A stretch of 64,000 bases of DNA from Rhodoblastus acidophilus (GCF_025961575.1 NZ_JAOQNX010000021.1:36432-100431), one strand, 5' to 3'. Positions 52,433 through 62,200 are shown, counted from the first letter of the stretch. Numbers and translations: made by a program. The notes: generated from the letters alone by a model not told the origin.

Positions 52433-53515
52433 TCAGGCCGGCGCGGCGGCGCGCGCGGCTTGCGCGATATAGCCCGCCAATTGGTCGGCGCGATGCGCCG
52501 CGGTATGCGCGCCAAGCACTTTTTCGCGCGCGCGTTTCGCTATTTTTTTTCTCTCGGGTTCAGATATTTCGCGCAATGCGCGCAACACGTCGGCGACGTC
52601 CCGCGCGACTGTGATCTCGGTCCCGAAGGCGAAAAGGCTTTCCAGTCCGTCCCAGGCGTCGGAAATGATCGGCGCGCCGCAGGCCGCCGCCTCGAACAGC
52701 CGCACGCTCGGGCTATAGCCGGCGCGGACCATGTCGCGCCGCGTCGCGTTGAGCGTGAAGCGGCAGCTGTTGTAGAAGGCGGAATGATCCCTCGGCGCGA
52801 CATGATCGATCCGCAGGACGTTTGCCGGCCAGTCGATGGTTTCCGGATATTGCGGACCCGCGACGATGAAGCGCAGGTCGGGCGCGCGTCGCGCCGGTTC
52901 GATCAACAGCCGCTCGATCACGGATTGGCGGTCTTCGGCGTAAGTGCCGATATAGCCGAGGTCGAATTGCGGTTGTGTTTGCAGGGGCCGGTAAAGCTCC
53001 GGGTCCACGGCGCAGTAGAGTGTGCGCGCCGCCTTTGCGCCAAAGGCGCGTTCGAAGTGCGAGAGGATCGGGCCGCCGGTGAAGGACAGGTAGAGGTCGA
53101 AGCCCGGGATGAGCTTTGGCGAGAGATAGGCGCATTCGTCACGATCGAGCGCTGCAAGGGTGACGGGCGTGTCGATGTCGTAAAACGCGGTGACGCCGCG
53201 GGCGTGAGTTTGGACGAAAGCGCAGACGGCGGCGCCATCAGGCGTATAGGAGCCGACCATCACGGCGCCGGCCTTGGCGATCTCGTTTCGATAGTTTTCG
53301 AGCCCGTCGAGATCGCGATAAAACGCGAGACTGCAATAATCGGGCGCGAGCAGGTCGCGGTTTTCTGCATACCAGGGCTGGTCGCGCTCCAGGAACAGGA
53401 TGCGAAAGCCCTTGGCCGCATAGGCTTTGAGCAGACCGCGATAGGTGGTGGCGTGGCCATTTCCCCAGGAGGAGGACAGGCTGAGGCCGAGAACGACGAG
53501 GTCGTAGGCGCTCAT
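52433..53515 (-). CDS. CgeB-like glycosyltransferase 1
   Basis: The 360-residue protein resembles the CgeB/glycosyltransferase_1_2 family: LGLSLSSSWGNGHATTYRGLLKAY, an ending ATRRDMVRAGYSPSVRLFEAAACGAPIISDAWDGLESLF and the typical LFEAAACG loop. It shares length and layout with the next two genes, so the three are probably paralogues. Its start overlaps the stop of the upstream gene by 4 bases. The sugar transferred is unknown. Confidence 0.82.
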   Translation of the reverse strand: MSAYDLVVLGLSLSSSWGNGHATTYRGLLKAYAAKGFRILFLERDQPWYAENRDLLAPDYCSLAFYRDLDGLENYRNEIAKAGAVMVGSYTPDGAAVCAFVQTHARGVTAFYDIDTPVTLAALDRDECAYLSPKLIPGFDLYLSFTGGPILSHFERAFGAKAARTLYCAVDPELYRPLQTQPQFDLGYIGTYAEDRQSVIERLLIEPARRAPDLRFIVAGPQYPETIDWPANVLRIDHVAPRDHSAFYNSCRFTLNATRRDMVRAGYSPSVRLFEAAACGAPIISDAWDGLESLFAFGTEITVARDVADVLRALREISEPERKKIAKRAREKVLGAHTAAHRADQLAGYIAQAARAAAPA

Positions 53516-54606
53516 GACGCCGCCTTCTCGCGTTTCATTTCGGCCGCGCGCCGCAGCAGAACATCGACCTGCGCGGCGCGCTGCGCGTAAGTATGCTCGC
53601 GGCGAATGCGCGCGCCCGCCGCCTCGCCCATTGCTCTCGCCTGCGCCGGCGTGAGTTCGGCGAGGATCGCCTCGACATCGGCGCCGTCGCGCGCGACCAG
53701 GATGTCCCGACCCGGCGCCAGGAACATGTCTATGCCCTCCCAGGCGTCGGTGATGAGGCAGGCGTCGGCGCCGGCGGCCTCGAACACGCGGGTCGCCGGC
53801 GAAAAACCGTTGGCCGCCATGCTGTCGCGGGCGATGTTGAGCACGGCGCCCGCGCTGGAGTTCAGCGCATTGTGGTCGCGCGTGAACACATGTCCTGTCC
53901 GGCGCACATTGGGTGGGGTCGCATGGTCGCCCCAGCCATTGCCGCCGAGCAGAAAGGTTTTTTCCCGCATGCGCCGGGCGGGCGCCAAGAAGAACGTCTC
54001 AACGCGGTGCTCGCGGTCGGGCAGGCGGTTTCCCAGAAAGGCGAGATCGCAGGCGAAGCGCGGCTCCGCCGGGACAGGAAAATGCGTGTCGGGATCGAGC
54101 GCGTTATAGACGGGCGCGCAGAACCGCGCGCCAAGTTTTTCGTAGGCGCGCACCACGGGGTCGCCGCCGCCATAGGTCAGCACCATGTCGAACGAGGGCA
54201 GGGCGCTGCGCAGCGGATGGTCCGGGGTCGCGCGCATGTCCGCCAGTGTCGCCGGGGCGTCCACATCCCAGTAAATCCGCAACGCCTGCGGCCGCGCCGC
54301 CGCCAGCACTCCGCGCAAAAGTTCGTCGTCGAACACGCCGACGCCGCTCGCCTTGATCACCACGTCGGCGTCGCCGGCGCGCGTGAGCACATGCCGCAGG
54401 CCCTCGGGCGTCGCCGGCCAGACCACGACCTGCGCCCAGTCGGGCGGCTCCATGTCGCGATGGTCTTGGCGCTGGTAGGCGTCCGGCTCGTAAAAGGTGA
54501 CGGAATGGCCGAGGTCGAAAAGGTTTTTCAGCAGGCCGCGATAATAGGTGGCGGCGCCATTCCAATAGGAGGACAGCAGGCTCGATCCGTAAAAGGCGAT
54601 GTTCAC
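53512..54606 (-). CDS. CgeB-like glycosyltransferase 2
   Basis: The 364-residue protein begins NIAFYGSSLLSSYWNGAATYYRGLLKNL and ends with ARDSMAANGFSPATRVFEAAGADACLITDAWEGIDMF, matching the CgeB-like gene beside it in order of motifs. Coupled by ATGA overlaps on both sides. Probably adds one sugar in the glycan assembled by this cluster. Confidence 0.82.
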   Translation of the reverse strand: MNIAFYGSSLLSSYWNGAATYYRGLLKNLFDLGHSVTFYEPDAYQRQDHRDMEPPDWAQVVVWPATPEGLRHVLTRAGDADVVIKASGVGVFDDELLRGVLAAARPQALRIYWDVDAPATLADMRATPDHPLRSALPSFDMVLTYGGGDPVVRAYEKLGARFCAPVYNALDPDTHFPVPAEPRFACDLAFLGNRLPDREHRVETFFLAPARRMREKTFLLGGNGWGDHATPPNVRRTGHVFTRDHNALNSSAGAVLNIARDSMAANGFSPATRVFEAAGADACLITDAWEGIDMFLAPGRDILVARDGADVEAILAELTPAQARAMGEAAGARIRREHTYAQRAAQVDVLLRRAAEMKREKAAS

Positions 54607-55703
54607 GCGGCGGCCTCCCTGTTCGAGAGGTTTTTCGCGATCGCCAGCAGCTCCGCCGCGCGATGGGCGCAGCTGTGCCGCGCGCGAATGGTTTCCAGCC
54701 CTCTGGCCGCCAGTTCGGCGCGAAGACCGGCGTCATCGCGCAAGCGCGCGAGATGCGCGGCGCATTCGTCCGTGTCCCGCGCGACGAGAAAATCGCCCGG
54801 GCGGAAAAGGCCCTCGCTGTCCGACCAGGGCGCGCTGACGAGCGGGATGCCGCAGGCCAGCGCCTCGAACACGCGGATGGTTGGGATGCCCGGCAGCACG
54901 CTTGTGTAATAGCGGCGCGGCACATGGATGGTGGCCAAATGTCTTGCAAAAATTTCGGGCGCGCTGGCGTTGGCGAGCCAGCCGCGCCAGATCGCGCCGT
55001 ATTTGCGCAAGGTCGCGAGCGCCGCGTCGGGATAGCGCACGCCGTAAATGTCCAGCGGCAGTCCCGCGCGCGCCGCGGGCTTGAGCAAAAAATCCTCGAT
55101 TTCGGCGCTGCGCTCGCCGTCGCCCCAATTGCCGATCCATACCAGTCCGGACCGGGCGACGTCGTGGTCCGGCGGACGAAACAGCCTTGTATCCGCCGCC
55201 TCATGCCAGATGAAGGCGCGCTCCTTCCAGCCGTTTTTTTCGTAGATTTCGGCGAGCGCCGCGCCAAAAGCCAGCACGCCGTCATAGCCGGACAGATCGA
55301 AGGCGCGGATCGCCTGGGGATCGCTGACGGCGCGGTGATGGGTGTCGTGGAACAGCAGTGTGAAGGGAGCGCCGCGCATCCGCATGCGCCCGAGCGCGGA
55401 GACGAGTTGCGGTTCGTTCCATTCGTGGACGAGCACGAGATCGGCGTCGTCCACCGCCGCGCGAACCTGCGCCGGCGACGACCAGCGCGTGGGACGCAAG
55501 TCCGGATAGGCCGCGCGAAAGGGGGCGAGCCCCGCCTCGCCATGCTCGGCGAGCAGGTGCCCGAGGCTCCAGGACGACTCCGGCTCCATCGGTCGGACGT
55601 CATGTCCGGCCAACGCCAGTTCACGCAAGACGCCGCGCAAGAAATGGGCGTTGCCGTGGTTCCAGCACGACAGCAGCGAATGGGTGAAATAGACGATCTT
55701 CAC
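54603..55703 (-). CDS. CgeB-like glycosyltransferase 3
   Basis: The 366-residue protein starts KIVYFTHSLLSCWNHGNAHFLRGVL and ends RVFEALACGIPLVSAPWSDSEGLFRPGDF. It is the third member of the tandem set, more distant than the first two. The start is a GTG at 55703 after GGGAG, overlapping the upstream gene by 4 bases (GTGA). Open reading continues far upstream in frame but is spurious. Confidence 0.82.
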   Translation of the reverse strand: MKIVYFTHSLLSCWNHGNAHFLRGVLRELALAGHDVRPMEPESSWSLGHLLAEHGEAGLAPFRAAYPDLRPTRWSSPAQVRAAVDDADLVLVHEWNEPQLVSALGRMRMRGAPFTLLFHDTHHRAVSDPQAIRAFDLSGYDGVLAFGAALAEIYEKNGWKERAFIWHEAADTRLFRPPDHDVARSGLVWIGNWGDGERSAEIEDFLLKPAARAGLPLDIYGVRYPDAALATLRKYGAIWRGWLANASAPEIFARHLATIHVPRRYYTSVLPGIPTIRVFEALACGIPLVSAPWSDSEGLFRPGDFLVARDTDECAAHLARLRDDAGLRAELAARGLETIRARHSCAHRAAELLAIAKNLSNREAAA

Positions 55704-56803
55704 GCCACCGCTCCCGTGTTGCGCGCCAAAGCGGCGCGATAGATCGCCATTGTCGCCTCGGCCATCGCCGCCGCGCTGTAGGTTTGGGCGCGGCGCATCG
55801 CCGCCTTGCGCAGCTCCTCGCGCAGGTCGCCGTCGACCACGATCCTGTTGACGTTCGCCGCGAAGGCGCTCGCGAGCCGCGGCGGCGCGAACAGCGCCGC
55901 GCCCTGCCAGAGTTCGCGAAAGGTCTCGATGTCGCTGAGGACCAGCGGGCAGCCGGCTTGCGCGGCCTCGAGCACGGAGAGGCCGAAAGGTTCGTAGAGC
56001 GCGGCCGAGAGGAAAACCGGACGTTCCGAGAGAATCTGGCGCAAGACCGGGGCCTCCAGCGCGCCGGTGAGCCGCGCCCGCCTGGCGGAAAAGCGCTCGC
56101 CTTGCGGGCTGGCGCAGGGGCCGGCCAGCAGCAGGGGCAGGCGCATTTCGCCTGCGGCTTCGTCGAGCGTTGCGGCGTTCTTGCCCCGATCCCACAGCCG
56201 CCCGGCGGAAAAGGCGAAAGCGGGCGCGGCGGGCGGCGGGAAGGCGGGCGGCGTTGGGGCGGCGCGGCCATTGTGCACGACGAAGGGGGCGATGCGGTAG
56301 AGATCGCAGACGCGGGCCGCATAAGCGCGGCTGGGGCAGATGACGGCGTCGGCGCGGCGCAGGGCGTCGCGCAGCATCTGCGTGCGCCAGACGAAATCTT
56401 GCGGGAGCGCGCCGCCCTCGACGCTCGCCCACCAGCTCGCGAGGCACGAGTGCAGGGCGCAGACCACCGGCGCGTCAAAGCTGGCCAGGGCGCAAGTGGG
56501 GGTGTTCAGATGGACGAGGTCGGCGCCGCTGTTGCGGGCGAGCGCCGCGACCTGTTCCGCGGTCGACAGAATTTCCTGCGGCGATGAGGCGAGCCAGTCG
56601 AGCGGCAGCCCGGTTTCGATGATGTCCAGCCCGTCCACTGCGCGCGCGGCGGCGAGTTGTGCCTCGCTCAGGCCCGGGCCAAGCACGGCGAGCGTGGCGC
56701 GCACGCCGAGGCGTGTTTGCCTGCGCAAGAGGTCGAGGGCATAGGTGAACACGCCGCCGACGGCGTCTGCGGTCATGAACAGTTTTAGCGGCAGTGCGCG
56801 CAT
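55700..56803 (-). CDS. Family 4 glycosyltransferase
   Basis: The 367-residue GT-B protein has LKLFMTADAVGGVFTYALDLLRR at the N terminus, FSAGRLWDRGKNAATLDEAAGEM and SAALYEPFGLSVLEAAQAGCPLVLSDIETFRELW at the C terminus (E-x7-E). It differs from the three CgeB-like enzymes beside it. The ATG at 56803 lies inside the end of the radical SAM gene (19-base overlap). Confidence 0.88.
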   Translation of the reverse strand: MRALPLKLFMTADAVGGVFTYALDLLRRQTRLGVRATLAVLGPGLSEAQLAAARAVDGLDIIETGLPLDWLASSPQEILSTAEQVAALARNSGADLVHLNTPTCALASFDAPVVCALHSCLASWWASVEGGALPQDFVWRTQMLRDALRRADAVICPSRAYAARVCDLYRIAPFVVHNGRAAPTPPAFPPPAAPAFAFSAGRLWDRGKNAATLDEAAGEMRLPLLLAGPCASPQGERFSARRARLTGALEAPVLRQILSERPVFLSAALYEPFGLSVLEAAQAGCPLVLSDIETFRELWQGAALFAPPRLASAFAANVNRIVVDGDLREELRKAAMRRAQTYSAAAMAEATMAIYRAALARNTGAVA

Positions 56804-58077
56804 GACGCCTCCAGCACCGGCAGGGGGAGGGGGGAATCGTCCTGGATGTCGCTGAAGCGCGCGTGCTCGCGCAGATACCAGGCGTGCGAGCGCTCCCAGG
56901 CTTCGCCGTCCGGCGCGCCCCAGAGACGGCGGTAGTCGGGGGAGGACGGATAGGGGTAGAGCGGTACGGGATCGTTGGCCCAGACGCCGGCGGCGCTGAG
57001 TTTTTCGCGCCAGTCGTGAACGAGAGAGAGGTCGTCGCCCGGGGATTGAATGAGATTGGCTTGCACGAAGGGGATTCGCTTGCGCGCATGGATCAGCCGC
57101 GCGGCCAGTTCGTCGGTGGACACGCGGCAATTCTTGTCCAGCGCCGCGCGCCCCTGCGGCGTCAGGCTTTCGACGCCGGCTTCGATGGAGACGCAGCGCG
57201 CCTGCCCGAGCAGGTCAAGCATGTCGCGTTTCCACAAATCGATCCGCGTCTGGATGCCGAACGGGATTTGTCGCGACGCCATGGCTTCGAGCAGGGCTTT
57301 TTGCGGAAGAAAGATTTCGTCGATGAAATAGAGATAGGTCACGCCCTGGGCGATCAGGCGGTCGATTTCGTGCAGCAGCGGCGAGAGGTCGCGACGGCGG
57401 TAGGACTCGCGAAAGTCGATCTTGGCGCAGAAGCTGCAATGATAGGGACAGCCGCGCGACGCCTCCACTTCCGCGCCGGGGCCGTCGGGCTGGGCGTCGA
57501 AGCGGTGGTGATGGTGCGGATGCGCGGCGATCCATTCGTCCGGCCATGACAGCGCCGGCTGGTCGGTGAAGCGCGCTGCGCGCGGGTCGCCATTGACCTT
57601 GATGACTCCGTTGTCGCGAAAGGCGAGGCCGGGAATGTCCGCGACAGGTTTTTGCGCGATCTCGACGATGGCTTCCTCGCATTCGCCGCGCACGACAATA
57701 TCCGCGCCGAGTTTTGTCAGCGTGGTCTCCGGCGTCGCCGAGCCATGGGGACCGACAATGATCTTGCGGCCGCCCTCCTCGCCAAGGGCCAGCAGGAAGG
57801 CGCGGGGCGAGCGCAATTCGGGCGGGGCGCAGCGCCAGAACAGATAGCTGGGCGCGGTGGCGACCACGGTGAGATCGGCGCCAAAATCTTTGACCTCGCG
57901 CGCCAAAACGTCATTGTCCTGTCCCATCAGGCCGCCGTCGCAGAGCAGCGTGTCATGGCCCGCGCGGTCCAAGAAATCCTTGGCGTAGCCGAGTTCGAGC
58001 GGCAGATGCGGCGCGCGGCAGCCGAAATAGATGGAGCGGTCGAACCGCCAGCAGGGATTGACCAGCGCCACGCGCAT
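56785..58077 (-). CDS. B12-binding-type radical SAM protein of the glycan cluster
   Basis: The 430-residue protein has an N-terminal cobalamin-binding-like domain (VNPCWRFDRSIYFGCRAPHLPLELGYA, IIVGPHGSATPE) and a radical SAM domain with CPYHCSFC for the [4Fe-4S] cluster and YLYFIDEIFLPQ. I see no DxHxxG motif, so cobalamin may bind base-on or not at all. Such enzymes methylate or rearrange unreactive carbons. From memory a TIGRFAM model (TIGR04295) describes this type in an oligosaccharide cluster; unverified. Confidence 0.85.
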   Translation of the reverse strand: MRVALVNPCWRFDRSIYFGCRAPHLPLELGYAKDFLDRAGHDTLLCDGGLMGQDNDVLAREVKDFGADLTVVATAPSYLFWRCAPPELRSPRAFLLALGEEGGRKIIVGPHGSATPETTLTKLGADIVVRGECEEAIVEIAQKPVADIPGLAFRDNGVIKVNGDPRAARFTDQPALSWPDEWIAAHPHHHHRFDAQPDGPGAEVEASRGCPYHCSFCAKIDFRESYRRRDLSPLLHEIDRLIAQGVTYLYFIDEIFLPQKALLEAMASRQIPFGIQTRIDLWKRDMLDLLGQARCVSIEAGVESLTPQGRAALDKNCRVSTDELAARLIHARKRIPFVQANLIQSPGDDLSLVHDWREKLSAAGVWANDPVPLYPYPSSPDYRRLWGAPDGEAWERSHAWYLREHARFSDIQDDSPLPLPVLEASCAHCR

Positions 58078-58078
58078 C

Positions 58079-59140
58079 TTAAGCCTCCGCACGGGCTTGA
58101 GGCGCCTCGGCCGCGATCCAGTCCGCGAGCCGCGCGAGGCCGTCGCGCCAGGGCAGGGGATCGGCGAGCGCCAGCGCGTCGCGCGCCCGGCGCGCATCCG
58201 ACACGTACCAGCGTTGATCGCCGGCGCGCCAGGGCTCGAAGACCAGGCGCGCCGGGCGTTGGAACAGGTTTTCCGCGCAGGCGATCACGTCCCGCAGCGA
58301 GACGGCGTTGGCGGGGCCGCCGCCGAGGTTGAAGACGCAGCCCGCAATGTCGTCGATGCGTGTCAACGCGGCGGCATAGGCGCTCACGGCGTCATCGACA
58401 TAAAGCGCGTCGCGGACCTGGCGGCCATCGCCATGAATGGTGATCGCCTCGCCGGAAAACACGCGGCGCAGGACATGCGCGATCCAGCCCTGGTCCTCCG
58501 TGCCCATCTGGCGCGGTCCGTAGATGCAGCTCATGCGCAGCACGGACGTGCGCAGGCCGAAGCAGCGCGCGTAATCGAGCACATATTGGTCCGCAGCGCC
58601 TTTCGAGCAGCCGTAGGGCGTATGAAAATCGAGTTTTTGGGTTTCGTTCACCCCGTTCGCCGCCAGCGATGCGTCGACCGGCCTGTAGGCCTCATCGCTC
58701 AGGCGCAGCGGCACCTCGGCGAGATCGCCATAGACCTTGTTGGTGCTGGCGAAAATCAGCGGCGTGCGCGGCGAGCGCCGCCGCAGGATTTCGAGGAGCC
58801 CGATGGCGCCGCAGACATTGACGGCGAAATCCTCGACCGGATTTTCCAGGCTGGTCGTCACCGCCACCTGCGCGGCGAAATGAAACACCGCCGTGGCGCC
58901 GCAAACGGCTTCGGCGCAGGCGTTGAGGTCGCGAATGTCGGCGCGCCGGAACGCGATGCGGCCGTGATGGCGGCGCTTGAGCCAGGCCACATTACGCTCG
59001 ACGCCGGGCCGCGCGAGCGTGTCGAACACCAGGACATGCTCGCCGTCGCTGGCGAGCCTATCGGCGAGATTGGCGCCGATGAAGCCGGCGCCGCCGGTGA
59101 CGACAATGGGCGCTTGCGCGCTGGAAACGGGCGCGCTCAT
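58079..59140 (-). CDS. NAD-dependent epimerase/dehydratase (CDP-paratose epimerase-like)
   Basis: The 353-residue extended SDR has IVVTGGAGFIGANLADRLAS, FASTNKVYGDLAEVPLRL, the TPYGCSKGAADQYV catalytic Tyr/Lys and SCIYGPRQMGTEDQGWIAHV. TNKVYG and GTEDQGW are typical of CDP-tyvelose/paratose 2-epimerase-like proteins. The start overlaps the upstream epimerase stop by 4 bases. Confidence 0.85.
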   Translation of the reverse strand: MSAPVSSAQAPIVVTGGAGFIGANLADRLASDGEHVLVFDTLARPGVERNVAWLKRRHHGRIAFRRADIRDLNACAEAVCGATAVFHFAAQVAVTTSLENPVEDFAVNVCGAIGLLEILRRRSPRTPLIFASTNKVYGDLAEVPLRLSDEAYRPVDASLAANGVNETQKLDFHTPYGCSKGAADQYVLDYARCFGLRTSVLRMSCIYGPRQMGTEDQGWIAHVLRRVFSGEAITIHGDGRQVRDALYVDDAVSAYAAALTRIDDIAGCVFNLGGGPANAVSLRDVIACAENLFQRPARLVFEPWRAGDQRWYVSDARRARDALALADPLPWRDGLARLADWIAAEAPQARAEA

Positions 59141-60222
59141 GCCACCAGCCCCCGCGCTTCCAGCTCGCGCCGCGCCTCTTCGGCGCCGTCCACCGCGCTT
59201 TGCGCGCGCAGCCAGTCCACCAGCTCGGCGAGGCCGTCGGAAAATTCGACGCGCGGCGTGAAGCCGAGTTCGGCCTTGGCCTTGGAAATGTCGGCAAAGC
59301 AATGGCGGATGTCGCCGGCGCGGCATTTTTCCGTGAGCTCGGGGGCGATTTCGGGGCGCGCCATCGCCTGCGCCAGCGTGCGCGCCACATCCAGAATCGT
59401 GCGCCGCTCGCCGCTGCCGATATTATAGACCTGGCCCGCGGCTTGCGGCGCATCGAGTGCGGCGAGGAAGGCTGCGGCGACATCGGAGACATGGACGAAA
59501 TCGCGCTGTTGCAGCCCATCCTCGAACACCAGCGGCGGCCGTCCGTTGAGCAGCCGCGACGCAAAGATGGCGAGCACGCCGGTATAGGGATTTGAAAGCG
59601 CCTGTCCCGGCCCGTAGACGTTGAACAGCCGCAGCGCCACGGCCTCCATGCCATAGGCGGCGCAGACGCTGAGGGTCAGCCGTTCCTGCACGAATTTCGT
59701 CAAGGCATAGACCGAGGCGAGGTTGGGGCGCTTGCTCTCCGGCGTGGGCGCGGGCGTGAGATCAGGCAGGTCCCAATGGCCCGGTCTCGCGCCCTCCCGC
59801 GAAACCTCCTCGACTGGGCGTCCCTCTGCGTCGCGATAAAGACCTTCGCCATAGATGCTCATCGACGAGGCGACGACCACGCGCGCGACCGGTGTGCTGG
59901 TCAGCGCCTGCAGCAAGACGGCGGTGCCAAGATCATTGGCGCCGACATAGCGGTCGATGGCGTACATGCTTTGACCCACGCCGACTTCCGCAGCGAGGTG
60001 GATCACCTTGTCGACCCCGGCCAGCGCCTCACGCAGGCGGGCGGCGTCGCGGATGTCGCCGACGACCAATTCGGCGCCGTTGGGCGGCGCATCGGCTGCG
60101 CCTGAATGGACCTGCGCGATCAGCGCATCGTAGAGCCGCACCTTGTCGCCCCTGGCGAGAAGCGCGCGCGCGACATGGCGGCCGATGAAGCCGGCCCCGC
60201 CGGTGATGAGAATGTTCGACAT
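59137..60222 (-). CDS. NAD-dependent epimerase (UDP-glucose 4-epimerase-like)
   Basis: The 361-residue extended SDR has ILITGGAGFIGRHVARALLARGD, VVASSMSIYGEGLYRD, YALTKFVQERL and LFNVYGPGQALSNPYTGVLAIFASRLL. It provides an activated sugar for the glycosyltransferases downstream. It begins 10 bases after the 88-residue gene, so it is probably driven by that gene's EcfG-type promoter. Confidence 0.85.
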   Translation of the reverse strand: MSNILITGGAGFIGRHVARALLARGDKVRLYDALIAQVHSGAADAPPNGAELVVGDIRDAARLREALAGVDKVIHLAAEVGVGQSMYAIDRYVGANDLGTAVLLQALTSTPVARVVVASSMSIYGEGLYRDAEGRPVEEVSREGARPGHWDLPDLTPAPTPESKRPNLASVYALTKFVQERLTLSVCAAYGMEAVALRLFNVYGPGQALSNPYTGVLAIFASRLLNGRPPLVFEDGLQQRDFVHVSDVAAAFLAALDAPQAAGQVYNIGSGERRTILDVARTLAQAMARPEIAPELTEKCRAGDIRHCFADISKAKAELGFTPRVEFSDGLAELVDWLRAQSAVDGAEEARRELEARGLVA

Positions 60223-60232
60223 GGGCGCCGAC

Positions 60233-60499
60233 TCAGTGGCTGTGCCGGCGGATGAGTTTTGTGAAGCGGCTGTCCTGGTTGTCCTGGTAGAGAAAAGCCA
60301 GCTTGCTGCGCTCGAAGGTCTCGAAAAACTGTTCCCAGCTGATCGGCTCCAGCCGGTCTTCCTGCGGACCGAAATCGACGCGGAGCAGGCCGGCGTCGCG
60401 CGCGCTGCCGGTGCCCTTCACCCGCGCGGGACGACCGCCGCGCGCCTCCACCCACTGGCGGATCGTCGCGTGGTCGGTGGTGGTCTTGCCTTCGGACAT
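60233..60499 (-). CDS. Small conserved protein, 88 residues
   Basis: The protein reads TDHATIRQWVEARGGRPARVKGTG, then LLRVDFGPQEDRLEPISWEQFFETFERSKLAFLYQD. I recall this as a widespread small protein, sometimes labelled 1,4-alpha-glucan branching enzyme without evidence. The ATG at 60499 follows GGAG. An EcfG-type promoter lies 45 bases upstream, and the glycan arm follows 10 bases later. Confidence 0.75.
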   Translation of the reverse strand: MSEGKTTTDHATIRQWVEARGGRPARVKGTGSARDAGLLRVDFGPQEDRLEPISWEQFFETFERSKLAFLYQDNQDSRFTKLIRRHSH

Positions 60500-60543
60500 G
60501 GGCAACTCCATTGAACCCTAGTGACATGTCAATATGAGCTGAC

Positions 60544-60569
60544 AACGGAGAGTCGCGCGCGACGGTTCC
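60544..60569 (-). promoter_or_regulatory. EcfG-type promoter of the minus-strand glycan operon
   Basis: On the minus strand GGAAC and CGTT are separated by 17 bases. It precedes the 88-residue gene and the nine coupled genes behind it (60.2-51.4 kb). Confidence 0.75.
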
Positions 60570-60583
60570 AGCTTCACATTTGA

Positions 60584-62200
60584 TTATAAAGAGGGTTCTT
60601 GAGCTGAAGTATTGAGCTGCAGCTGTTCCGCGAGCTGCGCGCGATAGCCTTCGTAGAGGGCGGCGGCTGCGCGCTGGTCCATGGACATGCGCCAAAGCCC
60701 GGACCGGAAGGCGAGATAGCAGGGACGCAGGAAGGCGAGCAGGTCGCGGTCGATGCAGCAGCCCCGCTGCGCGAGCCGATGGAGCAGGGCTTCCTCGTCG
60801 AGCGCGAATTCGCAGAGGGCGCCGGCGACGTCCCAGGCCAGGTCCTGGCCGCCAATCAGCGTGTGGTCGGCGCAATGGTCGCTGGCGTCGGCCTTCAAGA
60901 TGCGCCCGTTCGTGTTCAGCCATTCCCAGGCGTGAAGGCGGTTGTCGGTGGCGACGCGGCGCACCCTGCCTTCGAGTCTTTTTGCCCGCGCCGCCCAGTC
61001 GCGCTTCGGGAGGTCGACGCCCAGGGCGAGCTTGGTGTTTCGGCAGAGCATCTCGGCCAGCGTGACCAGCGCGGCGCCGCCATGTGGACCCGCGGGCAAG
61101 CCGCCGCGAAAGGCGAGATAATCTGCAAGGCGATCGGGGAAGTCTGGTTGTGGCGCGCGGTCGAGCGGCATGGCGTCGGCGATCCATTCCTCGATGAGAT
61201 AGCCGCCGCGAAAGCCGAGCGGGCGAGGGGAGAAGCCGCTTTGCCCCAGCATTTTTGCGCGCGGAAAAATTTCGCGCCCGTAGGGGCCGAGCCCGGCGAA
61301 GCGCAACACGAAGGTCCCGCGCGCGCCCTCGAGAAGAAATTTGCGCCGCTCCCACATTGGCGCGGAGGGGGCTTGGTCGAGGCCTTTTCGCGCGCGCCGC
61401 CACGCGCCGCCGGTGAGGTCGCGCGGCGGCGCGCGCAAGGGGCCGGTGATGTCGGTCCATTGCGCCCAGGGTTTGTCGTCGTCCTCCGCGACATGGCGGA
61501 CGAGCGTGTCCCAGATTTGGCGCATGGGCGGGTCGGCTTCCGGTCCCGGTCCGTGGCCGTGCGACGGAAACAGATTTATGCGGGAGAGCGGGACACCCAC
61601 ATCCGCCAGCGCCCGGACCACCGACAGGAACGAACTTCCGGAAAGGCCAGGCCCTTCGTCCGCCACCGCGATCACGCCCGTGGTCGCCTTCAGCCGCGCG
61701 GCCACGTCCGGCGAAAAACGGCATGCGCGCCGAAACGGCGGGCCCTCCGGCCGCACGCTGGTCACGAAGGGCGCATGCGTCGCTGCAGCGATCAAGGCCG
61801 CGAGGGCCACGCCAATGCTGCGAATGCCGATCACCGCCTCCACGCCCCTGGCTTGTTGGGCGGCCTGGGCGTAACGGGCGGGCTGGAGCCCGTAGAAGGC
61901 GAAACCTTCCTGGCGCCGGCAGGTAATGCGGTCCGGCAAGGGCGAAGCCGCCAGGGTTTCGAGCGCCTCCAGCGCGGGAGCGGCGTCGCCCTCCGGTCCG
62001 TCAAGCAAAAGCTGGGCGAAGGCGCGCGGGACCTGCATGGTTTCAAAGCCTGAGTCGGCCAAACCCTGCGCCAGTTCGCAGGCGAGAATGAAGGCGCAGG
62101 TGATTTCGTCCGCTTCGCGCGAAGAAAAATCCATGCCGCGAATGCGCGCGATCTCGGCGTGCGGCGAGGTTTTGCGCTCGCCGTCGCCGAACACCATCAT
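60584..62200 (-). CDS. Phosphoribosyltransferase-like / kinase-like fusion protein
   Basis: The 538-residue protein has an N-terminal PRTase-like part. GIRSIGVALAALIAAA lies near residues 125-140, and VIAVADEGPGLSGSSF near 176-191 resembles the PRPP loop. A C-terminal part ends in DNRLHAWEWLNTNGRILKADASDH and GGQDLAWDVAGALCEF, which looks like an aminoglycoside-phosphotransferase-type kinase core. I do not know a characterised member. The start overlaps the CBS gene stop (ATGATG), so the two are coupled. Confidence 0.65.
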   Translation of the reverse strand: MMVFGDGERKTSPHAEIARIRGMDFSSREADEITCAFILACELAQGLADSGFETMQVPRAFAQLLLDGPEGDAAPALEALETLAASPLPDRITCRRQEGFAFYGLQPARYAQAAQQARGVEAVIGIRSIGVALAALIAAATHAPFVTSVRPEGPPFRRACRFSPDVAARLKATTGVIAVADEGPGLSGSSFLSVVRALADVGVPLSRINLFPSHGHGPGPEADPPMRQIWDTLVRHVAEDDDKPWAQWTDITGPLRAPPRDLTGGAWRRARKGLDQAPSAPMWERRKFLLEGARGTFVLRFAGLGPYGREIFPRAKMLGQSGFSPRPLGFRGGYLIEEWIADAMPLDRAPQPDFPDRLADYLAFRGGLPAGPHGGAALVTLAEMLCRNTKLALGVDLPKRDWAARAKRLEGRVRRVATDNRLHAWEWLNTNGRILKADASDHCADHTLIGGQDLAWDVAGALCEFALDEEALLHRLAQRGCCIDRDLLAFLRPCYLAFRSGLWRMSMDQRAAAALYEGYRAQLAEQLQLNTSAQEPSL

